From: Antitrichia curtipendula
Lineage: Eukaryota > Streptophyta > Bryopsida > Hypnales > Leucodontaceae
DNA: 64,000 bases
Assembly: GCA_951230915.1 (NCBI GenBank)
Contig: OX579635.1
Span: forward strand, 17,980,001-18,044,000
Reading direction: 5' to 3'
The stretch's first letter is position 1, and every line of letters starts with the position of its first letter. This document shows positions 13,501 to 25,640 of this stretch, in pieces. The notes beneath the pieces were generated by a model, which did no database searches, had not been told where the DNA came from, and worked only from the letters and a program-made list of their open reading frames with translations. The translations under genes were made by a program, and so were the position numbers.

Positions 13501-13965
13501 TAATATTAGGAATTTTTTCAAAATTGAAATTGGCTTAGAAACTATAACAGATGACCTTCATTTTGTTAGTTGAGCTCAAACTCAAGAAACATCATTTTTG
13601 TGGAAAATTTCAGATTTAAACTAAGGGACAACAGCTTCTTAAAATACACTAAATTAGCATATTTGGTGATCCTTTTTCTTACTAACTTCTAATTTATGTC
13701 AAGACAAATACTGGCAAGACTAGAAAACTCAATTGGATACTCTTCATAACCCACCATGAACGGTCAATAAAAAATAAGTGGATGAGAAAATGCTTCTAAT
13801 CTCTCTACACATCAATTCATTGTCATCCAAAAGCCACAAAATGGCTTTGGCAGCATTGCACGGTGATGTTTAATGACCAATGGTGTTGATCTAGAGGTGG
13901 CTAATTTTCCTCGAGTTTGACAGTCCCCTCATCACTTTAATTTGCATCAATCTCTTTCCATCATA
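10595..13965. other. Long AT-rich stretch without recognisable genes
   Basis: This 3.4-kb stretch holds only short random-looking frames, the longest being about 82 codons at 10657-10905 on the minus strand. It has several homopolymer runs, notably a T-run near 13269-13287. I recognised no protein, RNA gene or paired terminal repeats. It may consist of repeats too diverged to align by eye. Confidence 0.4.
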
Positions 13966-14882
13966 TTACCCCTACAGGATCAAGGCCTTTTTTCTGCCAA
14001 AAAACACTCAAAACTGCCATTTCTATAGCAAACAATAAAAAAAACTCAATTTTTTTGTACATCTAATTGTAAGATCTTACACCTAACTAGTATGAGAATG
14101 TGTGAAAAAAAATTCAGAAATTCTGACCGCACAGATTGCAAGATATCTGTGTTTGAATTGGAAAAAAAAAAATTCAACACATTGCGGGACTAGATTTTTT
14201 GATTTTGAACATTTTTAACTTAAATTTTTTGCACTACAGAGTTTTGAGATTTAAATCTCTATAGTGGAGGGTTTAGTTGAGAGTCTTGGAAAAAAAAATT
14301 CAAAAAAATTAATTTTACTTCTTCAAAAAATTGTTAAGCAGATGTAGGTACAAGATAGAAGGAAAATCTAAAATATTAATATGTTTTAGATGGAATTAAA
14401 ATGCACTAATTCCAATTGTGAGAGTGTTCTAGCAAGCAAACTAAACCATACGGAGCTTCCTTTTTGAAAAATTGCAAAAATTGCATTAAAAAATGAATCC
14501 TTCAACTCCACAAGTTATTTTTTTCAAGATGATGCTCTAATTGCCCAAAAACCAAGATTGTCCATAACTTTCTCATAACAAATCTAAATGAAATGAATTA
14601 AAGCTTACCAGATAGACACAAATATAATCTATGAGAAAAAAAATTGAAATTGAAATTTTTGCAAATTTGTTTTTGCTACCCACTCTCCCTTGTTTTGAGC
14701 TTATTTGGGCATAACTTTTGTTCCAAATCACCGATTGAAAAAAAAAATGATATTCCCACGAAGATAATCAATTTTTCTATCTTCAAAAAAGTTTCAAAAA
14801 ACCAGGACAAAAATTCAGCCCGTAGATACCTGCCCAAAATCTCATTTGTCCCCCGCACAGACAATGGTCCTTTAGGGGTTAA
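13966..14882 (-). mobile_element. TTAA-bounded non-autonomous element, subfamily A, reverse orientation
   Basis: Ends: TTACCCCTACAGG on the left (near-TTAA) and GGTCCTTTAGGGGTTAA on the right. In reverse orientation it carries the shared subfamily text: CACTCAAAACTGCCATTTCT near the left end, the core module near 14065-14150, two AACTTT(C/T)T-type motifs preceded by CATA (14555 and 14705) and GTCCCCCGCACAGAC near the right end. It encodes no plausible protein. Confidence 0.75.
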
Positions 14883-14936
14883 GGCAAGGCCGGTGTCTAA
14901 TTGCTACTTAATTTAAGCCACCTAATTAAAAACGCT

Positions 14937-15424
14937 GATCACAGGAAGATTTCGTGACGTTAACCGGGGCCAATCCTTTGAGGAATAGCCCCTACTTTAG
15001 ACCCCTTGTACACAATGTTTGAAAAATCTCGGGCATTCTTTTTTCACACTACTTTAGACCCCAAAATGTCCCACCTTGGCTGGGCTAAAGTTCATGCGGG
15101 GTTAAGCCTGTGGGGTCTAAAGTGGGTCAGTTTAGACCCCACCAAACTTTAGCCCCAGGGGCTAACGCCATGAAATCCACAGGAAGATTTCGTGACGTTA
15201 ACCAAGGCTAATCCTTTGAGGAATAGCCCCCACTTTAGACCCCATGTACACAGTGCTTGAAAAATCTCGGATTTTTTTTTTCACACTACTTTAGACCCCA
15301 AAATGTGCCACCTTAGCCGGGCTAAAGTTCATGTGGGGTTAAGCCTTGGGGTCTAAAGTGGGGCAGTTTAGACCCCCAAAAAACTTTAGCCCCAGGGGCT
15401 AACGCCACGAAATCTTCCTGTGAT
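14937..15424. mobile_element. Doubled terminal-inverted-repeat element (two about 240-bp units)
   Basis: The outer ends are inverted repeats of about 27 bases: GATCACAGGAAGATTTCGTG at 14937 and its complement, with few mismatches, ending at 15424. A second unit starts at 15178 with CACAGGAAGATTTCGTGACG. Each unit contains ACTTTAGACCCC and the complementary GGGGTCTAAAGT, plus AACTTTAGCCCCAGGGGCTAACGCC, so each can fold extensively. No coding frame is present. Just outside the right end, CTTCCTGTGAT and ATTCAGCGAGGT are each duplicated in tandem. Confidence 0.8.
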
Positions 15425-17544
15425 CTTCCTGTGATTCAGCGAGGTGATTCAGCGAGGTCCCCGATCAGATGAATATGCAGAGTATTTGGAAATCTTTTCA
15501 ACACTGTAGAACGTGTTCGTGCAGTCTCCTGAGTACGCGCGCACTCGAAACTTACAGGAGTTTTATACAGAAAATAAACGAATTGCCTTGGGCTATGATT
15601 ACAAATCTTGGAAGTCAGTGACTGTCAAGTCTGCACGTGAATCTTGCAAAACATGCAGGTGCAGGAAGTCGGATCAGATGGAATGATTGAGAGAGTGTTG
15701 TATAATGGAGAATGGTCCACTCACTCCACTGGCCTAGCTAGCTAGATACATGCATTTCAGATCACTTGCACCCCAGTCTGCAATTTCAATGAATGAAACC
15801 AATACTCCTTTACTTAATTACGAAGCCCCCCAAACACTCGATCACTAAATATATCAACCTTAACTTTCATTTTCAAGCTCGATCAGTCTCCTCACAACAG
15901 TTGATGGCATGATCAGTTCATCACCGACGCCTAGCTAGAGACGGACTAGATTCAGATCAGAACACTGGAGAAAAGCCTTCAGACAATATCTAGATGTCAG
16001 TCGACACTCTTGCAGAAAGACGTCAGAATGGTCAGAATTCGTTAAAATGACGTCAGTGGTGTTCAAGTGCACTGCGCCCAAATGTTCAAGTGCACAGAGC
16101 TTTGCATACTAAAACCTCTCAAACTAGAACTGGTATAGATCTGAGGTTTCTGAAAACTTCGCCAATTTCGCTGAAATCCACCATATATCTAATGTGAGGC
16201 TAGGTACCGGTTAGCTGAAATCCACCATAATTATATCAAATCATTATGGTGGTTAAAGAAACTGTAGTAAACGGAAGTTGCTAGCTGCGATCTCAGCGCG
16301 TCGTCAGCAAGTGTAGTGCTCAAGCCCATACTTAGACAATAGCTAGATCAATGACGACGCTTTTCAAAACACTCACACTGTCACACAAGTTAGAGTGTCT
16401 TTAACCACCTCCATTTGTTGTCGTGAACAGCCAGTACACAAACCACCTGAAGAAGAAAACGAAGAGAAGGGCCAGGACTAGTTTGAAACACATCACCGGT
16501 CCACCATACACCCCGATCGAGGCTTGTGAATGTCTCAGTAACTACATAGCTAGCAACTCAGCTTACTCAGCTTCCTGTTGTAGATGTGATAGTAGCATCC
16601 AAAGCATGCATGCATTTCCAGTACGTAAGCTAGTGCGCAAGGGGAAGTGCCACAGAGAGCTATGCAGACTGTGAGAAAGGAATCCCGAAGCAAGGAGGAG
16701 CCTCAAAGGAAGCCCTTGCTCAGAGTCTGTACAGCTCCCTATGCCACTGCCCCAGTGAATTTCATACCCCTGTGAGAGGTGCTGGACTAGAGTGGAGTAA
16801 CAGTACCCAAGAGGAGGCTGGCTAGCCAGGCTGAGGAATGATGAAGCTGCTGGGAGGCGGGTGGCCTGTTTATACTGGTGGAGCGGACGCTCACTGCCCA
16901 GTGCCCACGGCGTCCATCACACACACCATCTGCGTGAATGGAATCTTCTTGCTCCTATTGATTTGATTCCTCTTTCGTAAGCTTAAGCCTTAAGCCAGCG
17001 CTGTACGTTTTGTCAGGGGAAGATCGGAAGAATCGCAAAAAATCGACCCAAGTTAAGCTAGCAGGCAGCTTGTTTTCGGGGGGAAATGGGGATTGGTGGG
17101 TTGGAGACGAGGGAGGAGCGGCGGTCAGACCGAAAAAATGGATTAGAAAAAATGGATAAATTTTCAAACTGTATGACAGAAAATGATGTTTTTCCGAATT
17201 CTAATTACAATGTGAATAGGGGCAATAACCGGCTTAGGTGCTGTACCTGAAAAATTAGTTGACTTTGCAAATGAAGAGTAAGGGCCAGTGCAAAAAAAAA
17301 GACTCCCGGAATAGGCAAGTACACTTCATTTGATCTTGTGAGTTTGCTTTAATCCTTCAGGCACTTGACTATTGGATCGGAACTGACTTGGCAGGCGTCA
17401 GAGAATTGTCTTTTTTTAAAAGCTGAATACGTGATCCTTAACCATTTCATGTGCTCTGAAATGATCTTGGGTTTTATTGGCCAACAAGTGGACAGACTAG
17501 GCACTCATTGACTCAGTCCACTGAGTTTTGTAGGAGCACTAAGA
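15425..17544. other. GC-richer island without identifiable gene
   Basis: Compared with its surroundings this 2.1-kb stretch is richer in G+C and has many CTAGCTAG and GCATGCATG strings. This composition resembles the gene-proximal DNA at both window ends rather than the AT-rich repeats. The open frames here (16423-16674 +, 16955-17167 -) do not look like known proteins. A 10-bp perfect inverted repeat, CCACCATAAT / ATTATGGTGG, lies at 16222-16252. It may be a noncoding transcript, a promoter fragment or the remnant of a gene. Confidence 0.4.
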
Positions 17545-17768
17545 TAAGGTGGAGGCACCTTAAAGCGTCCTTGCACCCAATGCCGTCAGTATCTTTAGAG
17601 GGGTGTCATTCTAAAACGCAAATGTGAGTCATGCTTACATGACTTAATGGTGTTAGTCAATAATCATAAGTGCTGTTAAGCTTACGTACATGCAACTTCT
17701 GAAATGACTTTCATTTATGGATACTGACGGTATTGGGTGCAGGGATGCTTTAAGGTGCCTCCACCTTA
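17545..17768. mobile_element. MITE with about 50-bp terminal inverted repeats, probably TA target site
   Basis: The sequence begins TAAGGTGGAGGCACCTTAAA and ends with its near-perfect complement, and the similarity extends about 50 bases inward (both arms contain a GCACCCAAT.CCGTCAGTATC block). Each end is itself a small palindrome (AAGGTGGAGGCACCTT). TA lies at both extremes, as expected for Tc1/mariner-type MITEs. The interior of about 120 bases has no coding capacity. Confidence 0.85.
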
Positions 17769-17774
17769 GAGGGT

Positions 17775-20090
17775 CCACAAAGCACTCCGGCTCCATTGAA
17801 CCCTCCATTTAATATTAAGTTTTGCCAAGAGTTGAAAGGAGGATAATGGACAAACAAGTTGCCCCAAGGGGCAAAGTTTGCTTTGCAGGCAATTTTTTTC
17901 CTTTGTCACGTCATTTCTCATCTTTCCATTCCAACCCTAAATCCTTTTGCAACCCCCCCGACCTCCTTCCTCCTTTGTATTTGTGGATTGTCCACAAAAG
18001 CATGTTATAGCACCTGGATTTTCAACGATTTGGTTGACCTCTTGTTGAATGATTGCTTTGAATAAATATAAAGTTGCAGAGAATAAATATTTTCTCTTGT
18101 TGCTAGTTTGTTTGTTTGTCCATTTTCTCATTTTATACAATTATTTGTATTTGTTGTGTGAGGTGTTCACTTTGTTTGTGTTTTGTATGTATTTCAATGC
18201 AAGATTTTGCTACATTTGATGAAAAATATGAAAAAGTGCATGGAAGATATCCTTAGATGTTGGGTAGAACATCCATTGAGGTTCAACATATATTTGAGGT
18301 TCTATGAGCCTTGTATATAGTATAAAATATTACAAAGTAGAAAAAAATAATGGAGAATGGTGAAAATGCAAAACATTAAATTTTTCAAATGAATTCTTTA
18401 ACACTTACAAAAGTCAATAAAGGTAAATGTACTTGTACAAAAATAAGTTTCAAGTTTGTAGGTACCAAAATCCATCAGTGGACTTCATCATTAATACATT
18501 CACAGCATTATAAACAAATCAAGGAATGCATCATTAGGAATACATGTAATGACTCCAAATAATAACATACCTACAAATAATTCTTCAATCCAAGATCTTA
18601 TAGAACAAATTTCATAAATGGGTGATTGCAAGAAACACTTGTCCTATTTTTTGTCCCCTTGGACTCAGACATGAATTTTTTTGCTCATACTTTTTGCATC
18701 ATATGTCAATTTTACATGAAATTTGAAATGAAGGTACATACGGTAGTTGTAGACATTGATAATTTTTTGCATTTAGAAATTTTTTATTTTACTATTTTAA
18801 TACACACCACACACAATCAGATGTCTACCTTGGCCATTTGAAAGGAAGGATAGTACTACTTTTGACTCAAAAATAAGGATTTGAAGCTCAAAATTGAAAT
18901 ACAAGGACTTATACTAAAGTTATATAAGCTCACAAAGAGATTTTCAAAAAATATTAAATTATCCACCTTCCACATGTACTCAAAGTGCACAAGTATAGAG
19001 AACACAATTTTTTTTTCCAAAAATGAATTTTTAGAGACATACTAATTTCAATGATTTACAAATTATCCATATTTTGTTTCATTTAAAAATACATATATAT
19101 TCCAAAAGTCACAGTATTTATTGAAAAAAAGTTGTTTTGACCCAAAACAAATGGTCTTTTTTGCAACCAAACAAATGCAAAATAATCCAGAATCACTACA
19201 AAACAATGTGGGATTTGGATAGCTCAATAGAAAATAATGTTTGTGATTGCAAAATGATCAAAAATTGGTGCAACACAATCAAAATTGAAAGTTGTATTAG
19301 ATTTTGGCATTATATTATGCAATTAATAAAAATAAACTATTTTGTTGAACCATTGCAAAACAATTTGAATTCATTGCAAAAGAGAGTAGGGCTAGTTATA
19401 TAATATGAGATTGAATACCTCAAGTGACAAATCCAAGCAATTGTACAAAATGAGGAAATGGACAAAAGAACTAATTAGCAGCTAGAGCCAATATTTCTTC
19501 TTTTGCAACAAATTCCAACTACAAACAATACTTATACATTTATTCAATAGAAATCATTCAATAAAAAGTCAACCAAAATGTTAAAATGCTAGAATATGCT
19601 CCTATGAATAATCCAAAAATATAGAGAAAAAAAGGAAGTCAAGGTAGTTGTTAAAGGATTTTGGATTGGAATGATGAGGATTCAATCGGATAAAAGGAGG
19701 CCAACAGAAATGTAGATGGAAAGATGAGAAATAAAGTGACTGAAGAAAAATTTGCTTCCAAACGAAATTTGCCCTTTGAGGTGACTTCAAAGGTGTTAGG
19801 AAATTGCCTTCCTATATAAGAATCATTGTCTTCTTCTTTTGGAAGGGAAGGTGACCATTAAAAAAAAAAAAAAACAATCAATCTGACTCACATGGACAAT
19901 CTAGCTTACGAAGCAAGCTTATAGATAAATGCCACTTGGAATTTTAGAGACTACATTAGCAAAAGATCTTGATTTGACACCAGGTGGCGAGAAACTCCTA
20001 GCTAATAGTCTTTTGTCTATCCTCGCTACAAATCATTGTTTTTTTTTTAATTCTTGGTCAAAATTAAAATTAAATGGAGGGACTCAACTA
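17775..20090. repeat. Inverted (foldback) pair of repeat R arms
   Basis: Repeat R sequence at 17775-18150 runs in reverse orientation and the matching block recurs forward at about 19400-20090. For example CCATTTAATATTAAGTTTTGCC near 17804 pairs with GTCAAAATTAAAATTAAATGG near 20056, and the fragments spelling CAATTGTA.AAAATGAG.AAATGGACAAA occur in both arms. The roughly 1.2 kb between the arms is AT-rich. Similarity of the arms is obvious but imperfect. Confidence 0.7.
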
Positions 20091-21609
20091 TTCCCATCCT
20101 TGAACATTGATACTTGGCCAAAATAAATAATAGAGGGGCGCAGTGGTCTCCATCCTTGGACATCGACCCACAGCCCAAACTTATAATGAAAGGGCTCAAT
20201 GGTCCCCGTCCTTGGACGCCTAAATAGAGACAAAAGAATTGGCCGGTGGAAGGTCGGTGGGGGACCAACTGGCTATACATGACCTGCCAAGACTACATCA
20301 CGCCATTGTATAAGTATTGAGATGGATACATATATAGTAGGGCCAGCCAAGTCCCTTGCCAAGACCACGCTACACCATTGTATAAGTATTGAAGTGGATA
20401 CAAATATGGTAAGGTAGTTACTAGCTCTTTTGAGCGAGCTCATTATATAAGCTAAATCGAGTATGATTAGATTATAATGATGTTCCTCCAAATTCAACAC
20501 TTCTCTAGATCTTTCAAGAACATACCAAAATGAGGAGTCTCGCTCTCATTCCTTGAAGCTCGCAAGTGAGATACTTGATTGTAAGCTAGTAATAGGCCAA
20601 TTTATGACTACTACACCCAAATGAACTCTAGGACTTTCACTAGAGTGCACCAATGAGCATGAATGAGGACGCTCTTACAACTTTTACAAGTGCAACATGT
20701 CAAGTGACTATTTTTTGAATAGAGATACAAAATAAAAATTGTTGTGAATGGTTTAGTCTATTGATAAGGTTTCAAAAGTATTAGTACTATTGTTACGTGA
20801 TTTACACCTAATATCACTATTAGTAAAAACAACAAAGTATGAGACTATGAGAGATATTTAAAAAGTTTAATTCAAAGTTTTTTATTTAATTTTATGAAAT
20901 CATATAAATGTTAGTTATTAATTATCAAGTTTCTAGTATGAAAGACAATGGAATCATAGAGAAACAACAATGTGAAGTATAAAATATGAAATAGTAAACT
21001 ATTTAACTCAAAATTAACATTTTTGAACTCAAGCAAGTCTAGAAAGTGAAAAAATCATTAAAAATGGAATTGGTGGAAAATTGTATACCACATTGAATTG
21101 TTTTATGTTTGAAAAAACATTATTTTTCTTAAAGTACAATAAAAATGAAATTGGTGGCAAAATTATATTGTATAAATATGGAATTATATTTCACAACTTG
21201 CAAAAGATTGTGTCTTATAAACATCCTTAAAGTGGTATAAAAAGGTTAGATTCAAAAAAAAAAAATTGCATTGAATTGACTTCCGGGGGAGATCAGTGTC
21301 GATTTTATAGAAAAGTTTGTGAGTTAAAAGATAGGGTCCATTTAATTTAGAGGAGGAAAATTTTACATAATATATAAGGCTATTGTAGGGTCCATGAAAT
21401 ACTATAATATATGTAAGTTAGGCTATGTAAAAATATCTTGTAGTAGAAATTTTTATTGATAAATTACCCTTGATAGATAGTTTTTTGCAAATTTTGTATA
21501 GTACGATGAGTATAGTCTATTTAACTTCAATTATTTGAAGCTATATGTGTTAAACACTCATATTGAATGGGATGTTCATGGGATAGTTTGAATGGAGATT
21601 CTAAAATGT

Positions 21610-23414
21610 TTAACCCCTAAAGAATCAAAATGCATTTTTTGGCAATATACCAATTTTAGGCAGCTTACTACGAATGGAATTTTTATTTTTTTATTTGAAA
21701 TTTTCACACAACGTGTGCCTCCAAAGAGTAGCTTTCATTTTTTTTAAGACTCAACAATCTTCATAACTTTTGACTACATGGTTAAAAAGTTATTATATGA
21801 TATGTAGTTTTAATTGCTCAACGGGTAGTCCGGGCAAGAAAAATCACTTTTTTAAGACATAAAAATTTGATATTGGTTTACTACATTTATATATATGTGG
21901 AAAGCTTAGAATCATTCCATTTTGAATAATGAGATGAAATTTATGAGGAAATATAATTGTAGATAGTTTGCAAGTAATTACAAAATCTCTACTCTAAAAT
22001 AAACTTTTAAGTCTTTTATTTAACTCTTTAAGTTCCTTTAATATGTTTTCACCAAAACTGCCATTTCTAATTCAAGTACCAAATTTTTGAAAAAGATCAA
22101 TTTTGGACACATGTAATCATAGGATCTTATAGTATGGTGACTTGAGAACATATGATAAAAAATTTCACTACGTCAATTGCAAGATTAAAGCATTCAAATT
22201 CACTAAAATCATTTTTTTGGCCCTCCAAAAAACTGGGTAGCTGCACTTCACAAGCTCATGTTTGCATGCTTGAAAATTTTCAGATCATTTGGAATTGTAC
22301 ACCACATAAGAAAAAATAGTAAGTAGAAAGAAGTAGAGAATGATCCAAAATACTAAATTGTCAAGAATTTAATTTTGGAATTGAAAAATACGAATTCCAA
22401 TGGTTGCAATGTTGTAATAAACAATCTACATCCTAGGATTTTATTTTTTTCAAAAAATATTGAAAACTGGATAAGATAAAGGACTTCAAAGTTTATTTTA
22501 GAGTAAATAATCCATAACTACCCGCAAACTAAAATTCCTCATAACTTTAGACTCATTGATCAAAATGGAATGATTCAAAGCTTTCCTGCCTCCCTCTTCC
22601 CATATTTATATATATCTCTAAAAAACCAATTTTAAATTTTTGTTTTTTATAAAAGTGATTTTTTTTATCTGCCCAGACTGCTCGTCCAAGGAAAAAGTAA
22701 CATATTAGGCCACAATTTTTTACTCATATTTCCAAATGTCCTTGTCCCGACCTTCTAATAAAAATTCAGCTTAAAATATGAAAATCTCTAGTCACATGTA
22801 CCTACCTAAAATTTCTATATTGCTAAATAATGCATGTTAATCCTTTAGGGGTTAACTCAATTTTCAATGTTTTGGAAAAAAATTAAAAAACATTAGATGT
22901 AGATTTTTTATTACAACATTAAGAAACCATTGGAATTGACATTTTTCATTTCCATAATTAATTTGTTAACAATTTAGCTCACAATTTAGTATTTAGAATC
23001 ATTCTCTACTTCTTTATGCTTACTATTTTTTTCCTATATGTTGTACAATTCTAAATGATCTAAAATTTTCCAAGCATGTAACCAACTTGCCTTCAAGAAT
23101 GAATCCAAAGAATTACAACCATTTTGAAAAAAAATTCATAATGATCTGACCTTGTGAAATGCGGCTGCCTATTTTTTCGCAGGGCCAAAAGAAGGATTTT
23201 TGTCACTTCAAATTCTAATATCTTGCAATCTACATGGTGGAAATTTGTGAAATTTTTTCCACATCTTCTCAAAATAACCTACTACAAGATCTTACGGTTA
23301 CATTTATCAAAAAATGTCTTTTTTTTTTCTTTTCTAAAATCTGTTACTTGTACTAGAAATGGCATTTGTGGAGTGTTTTTCGTAAAAACATAGTCAAAAA
23401 CCTTTAGAGGTTAA
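21610..23414 (+). mobile_element. TTAA-bounded element, subfamily B, interrupted by a second TTAA element
   Basis: The left end is TTAACCCCTAAAGAATC at 21610 and the right end is CCTTTAGAGGTTAA ending at 23414. After removing the nested insert (22024-22855) about 970 bases remain, colinear with the uninterrupted copies at 28114-29043 and 29627-30558. The host reading resumes exactly with CTCAATTTTCAATG on the far side of the insert. Typical B interior strings are GGCAATATACCAATTTTAGG at the left and GGCTGCCTATTTTTTCGCAG near the right end. Confidence 0.85.
22020..22855 (-). mobile_element. Nested TTAA element inserted at a TTAA in another element
   Basis: It is flanked by TTAA at 22020-22023 and 22852-22855. 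The left end, CTCTTTAAGTTCCTTTAATATG, is a decayed form of the end seen intact at 36875. The right end is TCCTTTAGGGG. It lies in reverse orientation within the 21610-23414 element. Uninterrupted copies of the host (near 28506 and 30022) read TTACTCAATTTTC at this point, so the nested element sits in what was a single near-TTAA site. Confidence 0.85.
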
Positions 23415-23416
23415 TG

Positions 23417-24305
23417 ATAAACCCCTAGAGACCAAAGGATTTTTTGGAAGAAAATAAGTCCAAACTGCCGATTTTTTATACATTGTCCAATATAAAAATT
23501 AAGCTTGTTTTTTTTAACTTCAACCATTCAAAAGTGTATCAAGGAAATGTATGAAAAAAATTTCAGTCCATTTGACCTTGTGGATTGAAAGATCATAATA
23601 TTTGAAGCAAGAAAATAATTATTCCTATGAAACATGATCAATAGACTTTGAACTCTCTTTAAGTAAAATTTTCATTCTACACAAAAATGAGAATTTTGAC
23701 CATTCAAAAGTGGATAATGTTAAGTGCACTCATGAAAATTGTAAGAAGTAAAATAATATAGAGTCTAGCTTATTCTAAATCAATTTGCAATGCAAGGAGG
23801 TTTAGTGCATTGGCAATACACTAGTCATTTTTTTGATGATTTCTTGTGCAATAAATAATTTTTTAAATTTGAAACCCAAACAGTAAAAAATTAGGCAAAT
23901 GTCTAGAATATGTGGGAAAATTTCCAATAATTTTGACTTCACAAATTGCATAATTATAGGGCTTGAAGTTAGAAGAATTTTTTTTCTTGAAGACCCGAAT
24001 ATAGCCAACAAAGTTTGACTCCTCTGAGAATGTGATTTGAGAACTAAATTTTTTTTGACATTTTAATGCTATATTTATTAGTTATATACATGCCAAATTT
24101 CAAGAGTTGATGAATTTTTTGACAAAAGATGCCTCAAAGATAGCCAAATTGCCTAGACTGCGAGAAAAATCAATTTTGCACTAAAGAGGTATATGTTTAC
24201 ACCTTGTGTCAAAATTTTGTAAACATCCGAACAAAATTGACTTCATAAAAACCTACCCAAATTTTCACTTTTCCATTCAATTGACAACTGGCCTTTAGGG
24301 ATTAA
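23417..24305 (-). mobile_element. Degenerate TTAA-type element
   Basis: The left end, AAACCCCTAGAGACCAAAGG, lies three bases past the end of the preceding element, and the right end is GGCCTTTAGGGATTAA. Both ends are altered by one or two bases from the consensus. The interior retains phrases such as AAACTGCCGATTTTT and a TTGCATAATTATAGGG block where the core module would be. It is noncoding. Confidence 0.55.
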
Positions 24306-25640
24306 AAACTACCACTTGGTTGATGGCACTTGAATTGAATTGATTGAATTGGTTTCATGGTGTATATCTTATACATGTATGGAGTAGAGGGAAGTGAAAA
24401 TTTGTAAGGGTGGGGGCAAGAATAAATTGAACATTTAAATTTTACATATAAGATAACCGCACTTAAAAACTCATGACTGAATATACAAAAATCACTCTCG
24501 TAGCTTTTTATGTAAAAATATGGTCATCTTAAATACAAGAATTAAGATGAATAGATCCACATCAATTATTCTTTTAACTCTTAAGTGTATACCTTAAATT
24601 ACAAGGAGTGATCTCTCTAAGATTGACTTCTGTCATACAACAATTCATTGAAATAAATGAGCAAAACCACACATTTTTTGTAGGTCATCACTTATAAAAC
24701 CAAACAAACCGTGAAGGAAACATAAGATAAGACACTAAGACTAAATAAATGTAGCTAGCTTTCATAAAAGTCTTAAGAACATGCATAAGAAACTTGAAAT
24801 CAACCATGTTTACACTTTTAGACATTGAGATTAGTAAAACTATTGTTTAAATGCCTTAGGAATTGCCATAGAAGATTGCACACAAGCCTGTATAAGTAGT
24901 AAGAAAAAATTTGGTTCAATTTTATTATGATCTATCCATGTCTTTTTTGTCATATATATGAAAATCAAAAGTAGACACTTCTACTAAGTTCAAGGGCTCA
25001 TTGTTTATTAATCAAACATATCTAGGGTCTTATAAAAATTGAAGTTGAAGATTTCAAAACTATTTGTTTCATCAACAAATGAATTCATAATATTATAAGT
25101 AACTTGGGGTGTAAGCAAATTAGGGATTTTGTGCTAATTATTGGAAGTAAAGTCAAATACATGTTATTCAAAGTGCAATAAAAAGCATCATATGCTCAAA
25201 ATTTCTAACATTAAGAGCATGTTCACTCTAAGATAAATTGTTCAACTATTTAAGCTCTACCATGCTTATGGTTAGAACCTAATGTAATACATAAACAAAA
25301 GTGTACAATATCAAGTAATCAATAAACCCCACAACTATTTAAAAAGACCGCAACCATGAGTGAGCAATACTAATCAATTTTCCAAAATGCCCACGATTAT
25401 CCAAGGAGAACAAGACTATAACTATGAATGTGCAATACATATCAATCTTGCTAGTAAATCCACGAGAAGACACAAAATTGTAACACAAAGAACTCAAATG
25501 TGTTTCTTAATCCTTAAAGCCCAGAGGCATGATTTCAAGCCATTTTCTACTTTGGGGTAGGCCCTTCTGTGTACATTATATGTTTAATTCTTGTGAAATT
25601 TATACTTGATGTATGTTTCATTACTAGCTTGATGTTTAAG

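Larger units (their letters stand above)
19140..25640 (+). repeat. Repeat R, copy 2, split by a block of TTAA elements
   Basis: The left part (19140-21280) and right part (24625-25640) are together colinear with copy 1 at 5880-8730. The split is at ATTGACTTC, present at 21274 and again at 24627, where copy 1 reads continuously near 7670. The intervening 3.3 kb contains two or three TTAA elements plus unassigned AT-rich flanks. Open frames here (19602-19790, 20047-20500 and others) are repeat-derived and unrecognised. Confidence 0.7.

Noticed and set aside
16423..16674. 83-codon plus-strand frame in the GC-richer island
   Set aside because: It has no recognisable motif. The island may be transcribed, but coding cannot be supported.
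20047..20500. Two minus-strand frames of 75-77 codons with repeated Leu/Ile/Ser text
   Set aside because: They fall in the repeated blocks of repeat R and reflect the DNA repetition rather than a protein.
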